DNA of 64,000 nt, taken from positions 62,001 to 126,000 of the forward strand of contig DASPKM010000010.1 of NCBI GenBank assembly GCA_035628135.1. The letters run 5' to 3'. The notes under the pieces were generated by a model. That model searched no databases. It saw nothing but the letters and a program-made list of their open reading frames with translations, and was not told where the DNA came from. Position 1 is the stretch's first letter; each line of letters starts with the position of its first letter. The position numbers were made by a program, and so were the translations under genes. Below are positions 32,630-42,087 of the stretch, piece after piece. Origin of the DNA: DASPKM01 sp035628135. GTDB taxonomy: Bacteria > Bacteroidota > Bacteroidia > Chitinophagales > Chitinophagaceae.

Positions 32630-35600
32630 TTAATATACCATCAGCTTCTCCGCGGTTATCTTACCCTCTGCTTCTATTCGTACAATATACAATCCCTGCT
32701 TCTGGCCTGCCAGGCTAACAGGTGCTGGCGCAGTGGCGCTTACGACGTAACGGCCTTTCAGCAACTGCCTGCCATTGTAATCAGAAATGGTAACAGTAAC
32801 CTGCTGCGGAGCAACAGACGTTGAACGCAGATAAGTAATACCATGCCCGGGATTCGGGCTAAGCGTGTACAGGTTGGCGCCATCGCCGATCTTGATGAGC
32901 ACTATCGGGGAATAACGGAACTGTCCGTCCTGGTCTATCATCATCAAACGGTATTGTGAACTGCCCTGTACAGGCATATCGTCCGTAAACTGGTACTGCA
33001 GCGTTTGCGCAGAGTTGACAGACGCGGCAACCTTGCCGACGTTTGTCCATGAACCGCCACTCACGAGGCGCTGCACCACAAACTCTTTGGTGTTGATTTC
33101 CCGGGCAGTGCTCCATTGCAACAGCACTTTATGATGGACCTTGTTGTATGCACCTGTAAAGCGCAACAGCGTTACGGGCAATGCAAGGTCATTCCTGAAA
33201 TACCATATAGGAGCAGTCACCGCCCGGTTACCATCTTCTTGTGTAATTACCAGGTAATAATACCAGGTGCTGTTGTCGGGTTGCACGTTCTCAGGATCGC
33301 TGGCATTGAAAGTAAATCCTGAAACGTTGCTGTATGTTTTGATAGGTGCAACCGGCGTTGAACCGCCAAGAGCACCGCCCCACAACTCGATGGACGTTAC
33401 TGCTTCGGCATCGGGATCGGTAATGGTAAGCGAAAGCGTGGGCGCGCCGGTGTTGGATACTTCGCTTCCAATGGGGTTGGCGCCGTTACGCAAGTCTACC
33501 CTTAAGTTGCAATCCTGTGAAGCATAGTAACGCATGGAACGAATACCTTCCAGCAAGGATTCACGGTTCTTTGCAGATGCCAGCACCACCATGCGGTTGG
33601 TGTTGGCCGTACCAAAGGTCATGTTGTGGTTATCCTGGTCCATCTGCGGCGCAAGGCGGAAGCCCCTCGCCAGCATGGTGCGGTAATAAGACAAATATGC
33701 CAGCGAAGACGGAAAGTCGTTATACGTAGTAGACGTAGAAAAAGCAGGGCCGCTCTCGATGGCCACACCTACGATGGCCGCGTCCGCGGCTTCGTTATAC
33801 GTCGACGAAAGGTTTCCGTAATCGCTGCTGCTGGGATGCGCAAGCGTTGCAAAAGCGCCGCTGCGCGCATTGATGATGTTCCACAATGCGGAGTAATCGT
33901 TCTTCGGTACAAAGATGTCGTAGTTGCCGGGCTCCCATCCAAGCAGGTCATCATCGAAACCATATACCAGTACGTGGCCTCCGCCGGAGATCACGCCCCA
34001 TTCCATTCCCCACAGCGTAACAAGGGTATTGCCGCCGGGACCCGGAACAAGGTTCATGGAGTTAGCTTCTGCAAACCCGAGCGCATAGTCAGGATAGTTC
34101 ATGCCGGCGCCGAGGTGATTGTGCTCGGATATACCGAGGAAGTCCATGCACAATGCATCGCGTGCAAAAGCATAATCCTCGTCAGGCGTATTGGACAGGT
34201 TATCCTTATTACCGTCCGAATAAGAAGAATGCGCATGCAGGTTACCAAACAGGTATGTATAACCGGACACCGGATCGAAAGGTATGCCCGTTACCTGCAC
34301 ACCCGAAGAATAATTGCCGCCCTTGCGCGTGAACACTTTAAAATAGTATACCGTGCCGTTGGTCAACCCTGTTACTGTTACTCCTGCTCCCGTACCGCGG
34401 TAAACGATTTGCTCGCCGCCGGTATAGTTGGAACTAGCAGGACCGGTAAAGCTGGATCCGGGCGTAGAGATTGGAGCCGTTGAAGCCACCACGACCACCT
34501 CGTCGAGACAAGCAGCTGCGGGCAGTGTCCAGCTTACATTCACCAATGCGTTGCCTGCATTTGCCGAAAGGCCCGTTACATTTACCGGGTCTGTGCAAAG
34601 CGTGGTAAAGTTGCCCGTAAGCGCGGGCGAAAGATAACAGGGGCCGGTATTGCTGTATTCGTACAGCGCAAAGTGATAGGTAGTGTTTTGTGTAAGGCCT
34701 GAATAGGCAAAGCCCGATGCGGCGCCATTGTATATTACCGTATTGCCGGTTCCGATCTGTGTTCCCTGCGGGTATGCGACACTGTTATAGATGGTGGCAT
34801 CAACGGGTGCGCCCGCCCTTGCAATTACCAAAATGTTATCGCCGCTTCCACGCGTCCACGAAAGGTCCATGGACGTGCCGCTCACGTTCGTTGCGTTCAG
34901 GTTGCTGGCCTGGGTTGAAGGAGCCGTACAAGGCGGTGGCGAATTGGTGGCAATGCTGCCAGTAAGCGGGCTGGTAATGTTATAGCAATTAGTGGCGGAA
35001 CTATTGGAGAAGACATAGAAATAATAAGTAGTAGAAGGCGTAAGGCCGCTGGCCGTGAAGTTGGTGCCAGTAATGGAGACTACCTGTGCATTGCCGATCA
35101 CATCATCTACTGCATACACGGTACCGCTAACCGGCATTTCAGTAAGCGAAGATGAAGTGGAAATGAGCACGAGATATGCATCGGCGGCGGTAGTGCCCGG
35201 CAATGCCGCTGTAAAGCTTCCATCGATGGATTGCAATGCCGGTGTAAGGTTCAGGCTTGTTGGCTGGTTGGTAGGTGGCGTACAACCGAGCGTTATCGAA
35301 AATTCATCGATGCCCAATCCATCCTCCGCGCCGGTAACGTCGAAATCGGTCCAGCGTATTGCAAAGTTGGCTCCGTTAGGGATGCTGATGCCATTGATGG
35401 TATACGTGATGGTTACCTGGTTGGCGGCTAAATTACCATCGAGCGCGCCTGCCGTTCCGGAACTCACAGGTGCGATAAAATCAAGTCCATCCACATGCAC
35501 AAATGTGCCTGAGGTAATGGAGTTGTTATTAATGCTGTATTGAAAATCCAGGCGGTCGTTCCGGCCGGTTGTACCAAGCCTCCATTGTTCTCCAGTATAA

Positions 35601-36895
35601 GTAATGGTGAGCGAAGTAACGGTTGCGCCGGTATTGTTGGTGAACAAAGCTCCGATGATCGGTATCAGGTTACTTGAACGCAATCCGCCGAAGGCACGCT
35701 CGGAATCCGTGCCTGTTCCAAAACTGTAAGTATTGCCCGCATTCGATCCTCCATCTCCTGCTGCATAAGTGGTGTTGGCATTGGCGCCGCTTTCAGAAAA
35801 AACCCAGCCGATAGGAGTAGTGCTGCTGGTGCCAGATGTTGCGAGGGTATTGAAGTCCTGCGAATAAGAACCGGTAAAGGAAATGGTGGCTACATCTTCG
35901 GAAGTGATATTCATCGAAGCGTCAGCGGTTGATATGGTGTAAGGCGCGGTGGCTGTTTGCAGGCTTACCGTTACTGTTTCCACGCCTTCTGCCAGCGCAT
36001 CGTCCAGCACGTCTACCGGTATTTGTGCGGTTAGCTGGCCAGCCAACACGGTAACGGTACCACTAAGGGCTGTATAATCAGAACCAGCCGTGGCGGTGCC
36101 TCCTACATTATAAGTAACTACCACGTCAGATGCCGATGTGGACGACAGCGTAACTGTAAATGCTCCATCGGTATTAGGCTCCGCGGCGTTGGTTGTAGTG
36201 GAAACGGATACCGTGGTAGTGGCAGCACTGCCGGGTGTAAGAGTAAGATCATCTATGGAAAGACCATCATCGCCGCCGCTGGCATCGAAGCTGGTCCAGC
36301 GGATATAAACGGTTGCCCCGTTTGCAATGTTCAATCCAGTTATAGTAAAAGAAATGGCCGTACGGTTACCCGCGGCATTGCCATCGAGCGCGCCGGTAGT
36401 GGTGGTATTGGGCGAAGAAAAATCGAGGCTGTTTACATCGATCCACGTACCGTTGTTGATAGCAGTAGCGTCGAGGCTGTACTGGAAATCGATCCGGTCT
36501 GCCCGGCCTGCCGAGCCCAGCCTCCATTGCTCACCCGTATAGCTTATCAATAGTGAAGTGATCGCAGAGCCGGTATTGTTGGTAAAGCCAGCGCCAATGG
36601 TAGGTACAAGCGATCCTGATTGCAATCCGCCGAAAGCCCTGTCGGAGCTTGCCGTAGTGCCATAGCTATATGTATTACCGGTAGCCAGCCCACCGTTGTC
36701 GGCGGCATAAGTGGTATTGGCGTTGGTGCCGGTTTCTACAAAAAACCAGCCTACCGGGAGGGTGGTATTGGCCGTTCCGGAATTGGCCAACGAATCAAAA
36801 TTCTGGGTATAAGCTCCGCCGAGGAGGGATACGGTTTGTCCAAAAGAAAGTATGCTCGCACACAGCAGAACAACGAGTAAAAATCCTCTTTTCAC
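32630..36895 (-). CDS. T9SS cargo protein with PHP phosphoesterase domain
   Basis: 1421 residues, starting at a GTG (36895). Signal peptide to about residue 20. Two copies of a beta-sandwich module (about 20-222 and 335-545: NTTYAADNGG, then ERAFGGLRSSNLIP, each with LTITYTGEQWRLG-type strands) flank a Calx-beta domain (223-325). Three fibronectin type III-like domains follow (about 550-875). A PHP phosphoesterase domain begins at NLHAHSSYSDG near residue 883, with further metal motifs ISEHNH and ATLAHPSS. A T9SS type A sorting domain ends the protein (YTLSPNPGHG at about 1340, LYIVRIEAEGK near the C-terminus). It is probably attached to the cell surface or released. Substrate unknown. Confidence 0.88.
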   Translation of the reverse strand: MKRGFLLVVLLCASILSFGQTVSLLGGAYTQNFDSLANSGTANTTLPVGWFFVETGTNANTTYAADNGGLATGNTYSYGTTASSDRAFGGLQSGSLVPTIGAGFTNNTGSAITSLLISYTGEQWRLGSAGRADRIDFQYSLDATAINNGTWIDVNSLDFSSPNTTTTGALDGNAAGNRTAISFTITGLNIANGATVYIRWTSFDASGGDDGLSIDDLTLTPGSAATTTVSVSTTTNAAEPNTDGAFTVTLSSTSASDVVVTYNVGGTATAGSDYTALSGTVTVLAGQLTAQIPVDVLDDALAEGVETVTVSLQTATAPYTISTADASMNITSEDVATISFTGSYSQDFNTLATSGTSSTTPIGWVFSESGANANTTYAAGDGGSNAGNTYSFGTGTDSERAFGGLRSSNLIPIIGALFTNNTGATVTSLTITYTGEQWRLGTTGRNDRLDFQYSINNNSITSGTFVHVDGLDFIAPVSSGTAGALDGNLAANQVTITYTINGISIPNGANFAIRWTDFDVTGAEDGLGIDEFSITLGCTPPTNQPTSLNLTPALQSIDGSFTAALPGTTAADAYLVLISTSSSLTEMPVSGTVYAVDDVIGNAQVVSITGTNFTASGLTPSTTYYFYVFSNSSATNCYNITSPLTGSIATNSPPPCTAPSTQASNLNATNVSGTSMDLSWTRGSGDNILVIARAGAPVDATIYNSVAYPQGTQIGTGNTVIYNGAASGFAYSGLTQNTTYHFALYEYSNTGPCYLSPALTGNFTTLCTDPVNVTGLSANAGNALVNVSWTLPAAACLDEVVVVASTAPISTPGSSFTGPASSNYTGGEQIVYRGTGAGVTVTGLTNGTVYYFKVFTRKGGNYSSGVQVTGIPFDPVSGYTYLFGNLHAHSSYSDGNKDNLSNTPDEDYAFARDALCMDFLGISEHNHLGAGMNYPDYALGFAEANSMNLVPGPGGNTLVTLWGMEWGVISGGGHVLVYGFDDDLLGWEPGNYDIFVPKNDYSALWNIINARSGAFATLAHPSSSDYGNLSSTYNEAADAAIVGVAIESGPAFSTSTTYNDFPSSLAYLSYYRTMLARGFRLAPQMDQDNHNMTFGTANTNRMVVLASAKNRESLLEGIRSMRYYASQDCNLRVDLRNGANPIGSEVSNTGAPTLSLTITDPDAEAVTSIELWGGALGGSTPVAPIKTYSNVSGFTFNASDPENVQPDNSTWYYYLVITQEDGNRAVTAPIWYFRNDLALPVTLLRFTGAYNKVHHKVLLQWSTAREINTKEFVVQRLVSGGSWTNVGKVAASVNSAQTLQYQFTDDMPVQGSSQYRLMMIDQDGQFRYSPIVLIKIGDGANLYTLSPNPGHGITYLRSTSVAPQQVTVTISDYNGRQLLKGRYVVSATAPAPVSLAGQKQGLYIVRIEAEGKITAEKLMVY

Positions 36896-37197
36896 AGTAT
36901 AGTTTTTGGAGTGATAAATGGGCTGGCAAATTAGGGGTTTTCGCCTAGAAAGCGGGCAAAAACGGCGTCAATAAATTATTAGGGGAAGAATACTTATCCA
37001 ACGTTAATTCTACGTTCGTGCTTGGTTTTTACAACAGCGTGGCCTCGCTTCACCGGGAGGCGCCCCGGCCTGATGTTGGTTTTGCTTTTTTAAAGTGCAA
37101 ACCCTATTACCACTACCAAGGTTGCGCGTTCAGGGTGCCGCCGCACTTGCATGCAACGTTTGTTTCAGCCCCTGTGTCAAGCCCTAAACGCATTGCC
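36896..37197. other. Intergenic region, 302 bases
   Basis: Between divergent genes. A long frame runs through 37018-37197 in phase with the lipoprotein gene, but its codons read as non-protein-like and a good lipoprotein signal starts at 37198, so the region is treated as non-coding. No clear promoter box, tRNA or hairpin was found. Confidence 0.5.
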
Positions 37198-37587
37198 ATG
37201 TCCAGACTAGCTTTCCTTTCCGTTATCACAATCCTGGTGATCAACGCATCCTGCACAAAAAATAATTGCCGCGAAGATTGTTCAGAGCAATCCCTGATCA
37301 ACAATTGGACATTTGTAAGATCCTATATGGATATAGGCAATGGCACCGGCAGCTGGCATCCCGCACCGCCGGACCAATTCATGCAATTCAATGCAGATGG
37401 CAGCTTCAGCTCCAATGTTATGCCCTTTGAACATTACAACCGTTACCAGGTATTGAACGATTCCACCATCAGGTTTTTTGAAACACCCGCGCATTTTAAC
37501 GATCTGCAATATGGTTTGGATTGCGAAGGGCTCATGATGAACCCGCTGTGCTTCGAAAAATGTGAGTTCCGGTTTGAGCGCAGGTAA
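37198..37587 (+). CDS. Small lipoprotein of unknown function
   Basis: 129 residues from the ATG at 37198. Signal MSRLAFLSVITILVINASC ends in a lipobox with Cys19. The mature part contains WTFVRSYMDIGNG and FMQFNADGSFSSN, which resembles the lipocalin-like domain found in Bacteroidota lipoproteins (a strand pair with FxxDGxF). Six cysteines are spread over the mature protein. Probably anchored in an envelope membrane. The role is not known. Confidence 0.7.
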   Translation: MSRLAFLSVITILVINASCTKNNCREDCSEQSLINNWTFVRSYMDIGNGTGSWHPAPPDQFMQFNADGSFSSNVMPFEHYNRYQVLNDSTIRFFETPAHFNDLQYGLDCEGLMMNPLCFEKCEFRFERR

Positions 37588-37603
37588 AGCGCAGCCGTTC
37601 ATT

Positions 37604-38293
37604 TCATAGCTCCGCCCACATACGCACCAGATTACTGTATACCTGCATTAGCAGCAAGTGCTCGGTACTGCCGGGTTGCGCATTGCCAATGGCATCGGTA
37701 GTAGCTTTTAACTGGAACAGCAGTTCGCGCTGCTCGGGGTTTTTCACAGCACACTGCATCCAGGTTACCGCGGCAACGCGGTGCCCTGCCGATACCTGGT
37801 TTACACCATGCAGCCTGGTAGTGGGATAAATGATCGCATCGCCCCGCTGCAGTTTATAGTTCACGTATCCTCCCGGCGAATGTATCACCAGCTCACCGCC
37901 CTCGTATTCCGCAGGATTGTTTAGAAAAACGGTAATGCTTGCATCCACCCTTATGGTAAATTCATCGCCCATGAGCGGGCTATCGGTATGCCAGCCGTAG
38001 TGCATGCCCTTTTCATATTTGCTGATGATGGGTGGCAGGATCCTTACAGGCATGATGGCTTGCTGCACCAACGCGTTGGATAAAATTGCCCTTGCTATCA
38101 ACTGCTGCAGCTCAGGATGAGCGGCATGCGCCTCCTTAGACACCTGCAGGTTATTTTTTACCTGCTGCGCAGGGCCGGTGGCGGTCGACTTGCCATCGAC
38201 AAACTGAAGCGAAGGCAACAAACCGTCCGCCTGTTGTAAAACTTCGGGTGAAAGCAAACCAGGAATGTGCAGCAGCATTTGAGGCAATTGCAT
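37604..38293 (-). CDS. Fe(II)/2-oxoglutarate dioxygenase, PKHD/PiuC-like
   Basis: 229 residues. HYGWHTDSPLMG supplies the HxD iron pair and RLHGVNQVSAGHRVAAVTW supplies the distal histidine and the 2-oxoglutarate-binding arginine. Length and order match the YbiX/PiuC PKHD-type hydroxylases, which are often iron-regulated and lie beside TonB receptors; no receptor is here. Substrate unknown. It is convergent with the small lipoprotein gene and divergent from the DUF2071 gene. Confidence 0.88.
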   Translation of the reverse strand: MQLPQMLLHIPGLLSPEVLQQADGLLPSLQFVDGKSTATGPAQQVKNNLQVSKEAHAAHPELQQLIARAILSNALVQQAIMPVRILPPIISKYEKGMHYGWHTDSPLMGDEFTIRVDASITVFLNNPAEYEGGELVIHSPGGYVNYKLQRGDAIIYPTTRLHGVNQVSAGHRVAAVTWMQCAVKNPEQRELLFQLKATTDAIGNAQPGSTEHLLLMQVYSNLVRMWAEL

Positions 38294-38402
38294 AAACAGA
38301 AAAGTTTCGTAACCGAAAGATAACCTATAAATTATTTAGTAATTATCTTCAAGTCAAAATAACTAATTGCCAATCCTGTCATAATCCGATAAGCTGCAAC
38401 AT

Positions 38403-39119
38403 ATGCCAAAGAAATTCCTGCAGGCTGGCTGGCGCAATCTACTTATGGCCAATTACGTGACAGATGCTTCTTTGTTGAAACAATATGTACCGGCGGGAAC
38501 TGAACTCGACGATTTCAACGGCAGGTATTATATAAGCCTGGTAGGTTTCTTATTTATGGATACGAAAGTGCTTGGCGTGGGCTTTCCTTTTCATCGCACT
38601 TTTGAGGAAGTGAACTTAAGGTTTTACGTAAAATATAAAGAACAGACACAATGGAAGAGAGGTGTGGTGTTTGTTAAAGAAATCGTGCCGCTACGGCTTA
38701 TCAGCCTTATTGCAAACAGGCTGTACGGCGAAAAATACGTTAGCCTTCCCATGCGCCATTATTGGATGGAGCGGGCAAACAATACGATAGCAGTGGAATA
38801 TTACTGGAGAGTGAACAACAACTGGAACTACTTAAAAGCCATTGCCGGCAAAGAGCCAATTGTATACACAGAGGGAAGTGAAGAAAATTTTATTACAGAA
38901 CATTACTGGGGTTATACCTGCCGTCGCAATAATGGGACAAGCGAGTACCAGGTAACCCATCCGCAATGGCGCATCCATCCCGTTCATTCGTATGATATCC
39001 ATTGCAGCATCGCTGAATTATATGGAAAGGAGTTTGAAGCCACACTTCAACAGCCGCCGCGTTCAGTTTTTCTTGCAGAAGGATCGGAAATTTGCGTTAT
39101 GCGTGGCAAACGCATTTGA
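38403..39119 (+). CDS. DUF2071 (YqjF-like) protein
   Basis: 238 residues, full length for the family. The N-terminal WRNLLMANYVTDASLLKQYV, central FPFHRTFEEVNLRFYV and KYVSLPMRH segments are characteristic. It is soluble, without signal or membrane helix. Function in the family is not established. It lies between the divergent dioxygenase gene and mlaE; 71 bases with a promoter-like box separate it from mlaE. Confidence 0.8.
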   Translation: MPKKFLQAGWRNLLMANYVTDASLLKQYVPAGTELDDFNGRYYISLVGFLFMDTKVLGVGFPFHRTFEEVNLRFYVKYKEQTQWKRGVVFVKEIVPLRLISLIANRLYGEKYVSLPMRHYWMERANNTIAVEYYWRVNNNWNYLKAIAGKEPIVYTEGSEENFITEHYWGYTCRRNNGTSEYQVTHPQWRIHPVHSYDIHCSIAELYGKEFEATLQQPPRSVFLAEGSEICVMRGKRI

Positions 39120-39171
39120 CGCAGCTAATGACTTAAAGACTCTGACTCAATCGCCAATACCATCTATGCCC

Positions 39172-39179
39172 TAAATTTG
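39172..39179 (+). promoter_or_regulatory. TAnnTTTG-type -7 box before mlaE
   Basis: TAAATTTG, an exact consensus match, 11 bases before the ATG at 39191. No TTG is found 17-23 bases upstream. Confidence 0.5.
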
Positions 39180-39190
39180 CGCACTTTAAT

Positions 39191-39934
39191 ATGTCCCCAT
39201 TAACTGACCTTGGCCGCTACCTGCTGATGCTGAAAGGAATGTTCTCCAGGCCGGAGAACCCTAAGGAATATTGGAAGGAGCTGATGCAACAATGTGCTGA
39301 AATAGGCATTGGCTCACTCGGCATCGTCAGTATCATCTCTATTTTTATCGGGGCGGTATCTACCGTTCAAACAGCTTATCAATTGGTAAGCCCCCTGCTT
39401 CCCAAATATGTCATTGGGCAAATAGTGCGGGAAGGCATGCTGCTGGAATTTGCGCCTACCCTCGTGTGCATCGTGCTGGCCGGCGTAGTAGGCAGTAAAA
39501 TAACCAGCGAGCTTGGTAACATGCGCGTGTCCGAACAAATAGATGCGCTGGAAATTATGGGCATGAACACCAAGGCCTACCTGGTGCTGCCGAAAATACT
39601 GGCCGCATTGCTGATGATACCGACACTGATCGTGATATCCGCGGGCCTTGGCATCTGGGGTGGCCGGGTGGTGGGTGACCTGGCCGGCATCATTTCTCCG
39701 CAGGAATACGATTTCGGATTGATGGAAGCCTTCAATTCGTTCAGCGTTTACTTCATGATCATAAAAGCTTATGTGTTTTCTTTTATTATTTCCAGCGTGG
39801 CGGCTTATTTCGGATATTATGTCAAGGGTGGCGCACTGGAAATCGGGCGGTCGGGTACAAAATCGGTGGTCGTTTGCTGTATTGCCATTTTGCTGTCAGA
39901 TTATGTGCTTACGCTGCTATTGCTGGCGCAATAA
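39191..39934 (+). CDS. mlaE: MlaE-family phospholipid ABC transporter permease
   Basis: 247 residues with five or six membrane segments. GSLGIVSIISIFIGAVSTVQ, VSEQIDALEIMGMNTKAYLVLPK (seen in parts) and the end GTKSVVVCCIAILLSDYVLT are the MlaE signature. MlaE forms the inner-membrane part of the Mla lipid transport system with the ATPase MlaF and the MCE protein MlaD. In many Bacteroidota mlaF directly follows; here the next genes are small unknown proteins and no MCE gene is in the window. Confidence 0.92.
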   Translation: MSPLTDLGRYLLMLKGMFSRPENPKEYWKELMQQCAEIGIGSLGIVSIISIFIGAVSTVQTAYQLVSPLLPKYVIGQIVREGMLLEFAPTLVCIVLAGVVGSKITSELGNMRVSEQIDALEIMGMNTKAYLVLPKILAALLMIPTLIVISAGLGIWGGRVVGDLAGIISPQEYDFGLMEAFNSFSVYFMIIKAYVFSFIISSVAAYFGYYVKGGALEIGRSGTKSVVVCCIAILLSDYVLTLLLLAQ

Positions 39935-40024
39935 AGTCCGTTAGGTTATCCTAGTAGCCTCATCAATAACTTACTATTAACGGTATATCGCATTTCTTGG
40001 TATCATACTTGGTGGCGCATTACT

Positions 40025-40309
40025 ATGCTGGGCGATCTGCAAATATTTGAAACATACATGGCAAGTGAGGCCTTCAAAAGTCTCCCGGAGCATGAGCGGG
40101 AAGAATTCATCGCGTCCTATAATAACTTCCTGGAAGAAGAGATGGATATTGCCCTGCAACAGGCCAAGCTTCACCTTCAACAAAAGAATATCAGCGAGCT
40201 TTTTATCAAAATGTACGGCCACCTCGACCGCGACTCCCTGCTCCAAAAAGATGCCGAGTGGAATAAAACCTTTGGGTTCTGCCCACTGGCCGTATTACAG
40301 TCGCTATAA
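40025..40309 (+). CDS. Small hypothetical protein, helical
   Basis: 94 residues, no signal peptide. Almost all helix by composition: HEREEFIASYNNFLEEEMDI and QQAKLHLQQKNISELFIKMY. No domain recognised. It starts 90 bases after mlaE. Its regular helical pattern and lack of a competing frame suggest a real gene. Confidence 0.55.
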   Translation: MLGDLQIFETYMASEAFKSLPEHEREEFIASYNNFLEEEMDIALQQAKLHLQQKNISELFIKMYGHLDRDSLLQKDAEWNKTFGFCPLAVLQSL

Positions 40310-40452
40310 TTCCCCACCTGCCGCTATTATGGGCAAAATCAGAAACAATTCTGCTTCTTGCAGTTATAAGGTTCAGGCTGAAAAATCCGGTCTGCGTTTT
40401 GTGGAGGTATACTGAACTTAGTTTTCATTTTTATTAAACGTTTTCTGTGGGA

Positions 40453-40704
40453 ATGGAAAGGGAAAAAAGCCAGTTTTCGCGTGAACTGCTTCAGATGATG
40501 AGGGATGAAGAACGGGAAAAATTCCTATCTGCCCTGAAAAATGGCGCTTCCTGGGGCCAACTGTTTCAGATCAGGAGTAATATCAGGAAGCTTAACGATA
40601 TGATCGAAGCTGCTGAACACCCTGAAAATTCAGAGGATAACCCCGGAAAAGACGAGGGGGGACGCAATTCCAATGAGAGCCCCCGCTATTCACCGAATGG
40701 ATAG
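40453..40704 (+). CDS. Small hypothetical protein, charged
   Basis: 83 residues from the ATG at 40453 (a GTG at 40447 would add two). Highly charged helix (LLQMMRDEEREKFLSALKNG) and an acidic, Ser/Asn-rich disordered tail. The last 19 bases overlap the end of the convergent esterase gene. No family recognised; moderate doubt that it is expressed. Confidence 0.45.
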   Translation: MEREKSQFSRELLQMMRDEEREKFLSALKNGASWGQLFQIRSNIRKLNDMIEAAEHPENSEDNPGKDEGGRNSNESPRYSPNG

Positions 40705-41999
40705 GTTTCAGGCATCTTATGCGTATCTGCATACACATCCAAAGGGTGCAAGGCCTTAGTCTCATCAAGATAAATGAAGGCATCGTAGCGCGCCGGCATT
40801 AAGCTCGGTACATAATTCCCATATTGCTCAAACCTTGGATTATACACTACCCCGATAGCGCGGTGACCGATCGGTTCCTTAAATACCAGCTCCTTTTTCA
40901 ACGCATCCATCAGGAACAATGCATCGCCGCTTCCTGTTTCATGCACCAGGTTTTCCCAGCTTCCCGTTATGGCTTCCGGCACCTCCATTATTTGGATAGG
41001 CTTTCCCCAACCTTCTCCTGCTATAACACTGCCCTTATACGAGCCGAAGCCTACCAATACCACCTGGTCGTCGCCAAATTGTTTACGCGCCAGTTCCCCG
41101 ATATTGTACATACCGTCAGCGGCCATATCGGTGGCCCGCGCATCGCCGATATGCGTGTTGTGTTCCCAAACAATCACTTTCGAATGCCGTCCATGAAAGC
41201 GCAACAGCCTTTCCAGCGTTTCCTGCATATGCTTATCGCGAATGTTCCATGATGCGGCGCCGCCTTCGAGCATGGAACGATAGTATTTTTCAGCGTTCAC
41301 CGCAATCAATGCATTTTGCTCCGCGCTGAACGCTGCTTCCTCGTCATGATCGTAGTTGGACATGCGCAAGCGAATGTCCGTAAGCATGCTGATGACCTCC
41401 TGTTCGCAACTATCGGCAACCAGCCGCGCGGCGCGTGCATAGGACCGGCCTTCATCCCTGCTGTAAGGTTCAAAGCAATGGAATGCCTCGTCTGCCGCGG
41501 GCAGCAATCCCGGATCTACTTTTTGAAGGTATTGCCGCACTTCATGCAATGAATCCCAAAGGCTGTAGACATCCAGTCCATAAAAACCTATGCGCTGGCG
41601 CCGCGGCAAGGCCTCATTGTGCTGATGCAGCCATTCCGTCAATGCAATGATCTCCCAGTTAGCCCACATCCAGGTTGGCCAGCGGTTGAATTGCTTTATT
41701 ACATCGAGGGCTTTTTGTGCCTCCGGTTCATAATGTTTTATGTAACGGTTGATGCGGTAGCAATCAGGCCAATCGCCTTCGACTGCTATGAATTGAAATC
41801 CCTTTTCCTTGATCAATCTTTTGGTGATCCGGCTCCGCCAGGTATAATATTCGTGCGTGCCATGCGATGCTTCGCCGAGCATAACGATGCGCGCATCACC
41901 GATCCTGTCCATCAACGGGTCAAGGTCTTGTGTAGCACGTAATGGCAGTGCGTGCTGTTTTAAAAATTGCACAGCCTGCTGTTCAACAGCGGAGGTCAT
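40686..41999 (-). CDS. Erythromycin esterase-family hydrolase
   Basis: 437 residues from the ATG at 41999; an upstream in-frame start at 42167 adds 56 residues without similarity. Family motifs: LGEASHGTHEYYTWR (residue 37 on), VEGDWPDCYRINRY, and VIVWEHNTHIGDARATDM. This places it in the EreA/EreB-like superfamily, whose chromosomal members in environmental bacteria usually have unknown substrates, so a resistance role is not claimed. Soluble, no signal peptide. It is divergent from a sensor kinase gene across 88 bases. Confidence 0.82.
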   Translation of the reverse strand: MTSAVEQQAVQFLKQHALPLRATQDLDPLMDRIGDARIVMLGEASHGTHEYYTWRSRITKRLIKEKGFQFIAVEGDWPDCYRINRYIKHYEPEAQKALDVIKQFNRWPTWMWANWEIIALTEWLHQHNEALPRRQRIGFYGLDVYSLWDSLHEVRQYLQKVDPGLLPAADEAFHCFEPYSRDEGRSYARAARLVADSCEQEVISMLTDIRLRMSNYDHDEEAAFSAEQNALIAVNAEKYYRSMLEGGAASWNIRDKHMQETLERLLRFHGRHSKVIVWEHNTHIGDARATDMAADGMYNIGELARKQFGDDQVVLVGFGSYKGSVIAGEGWGKPIQIMEVPEAITGSWENLVHETGSGDALFLMDALKKELVFKEPIGHRAIGVVYNPRFEQYGNYVPSLMPARYDAFIYLDETKALHPLDVYADTHKMPETYPFGE

Positions 42000-42087
42000 A
42001 ACATTGCAAAGTAAAATTATATGCCACGCACATCCGAAGCGCGACGTTTTGGGGATGGAATGAGTTTTGAATCTTTCCAAGCAAGCA

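Noticed and set aside
33626..34483. Long plus-strand frame opposite the PHP cargo gene
   Set aside because: It lies wholly opposite conserved PHP-domain coding sequence, and its protein is Arg/Val-rich without domain features.
40686..41999. Macrolide resistance gene
   Set aside because: Family membership alone does not show resistance; chromosomal homologues usually have other substrates.
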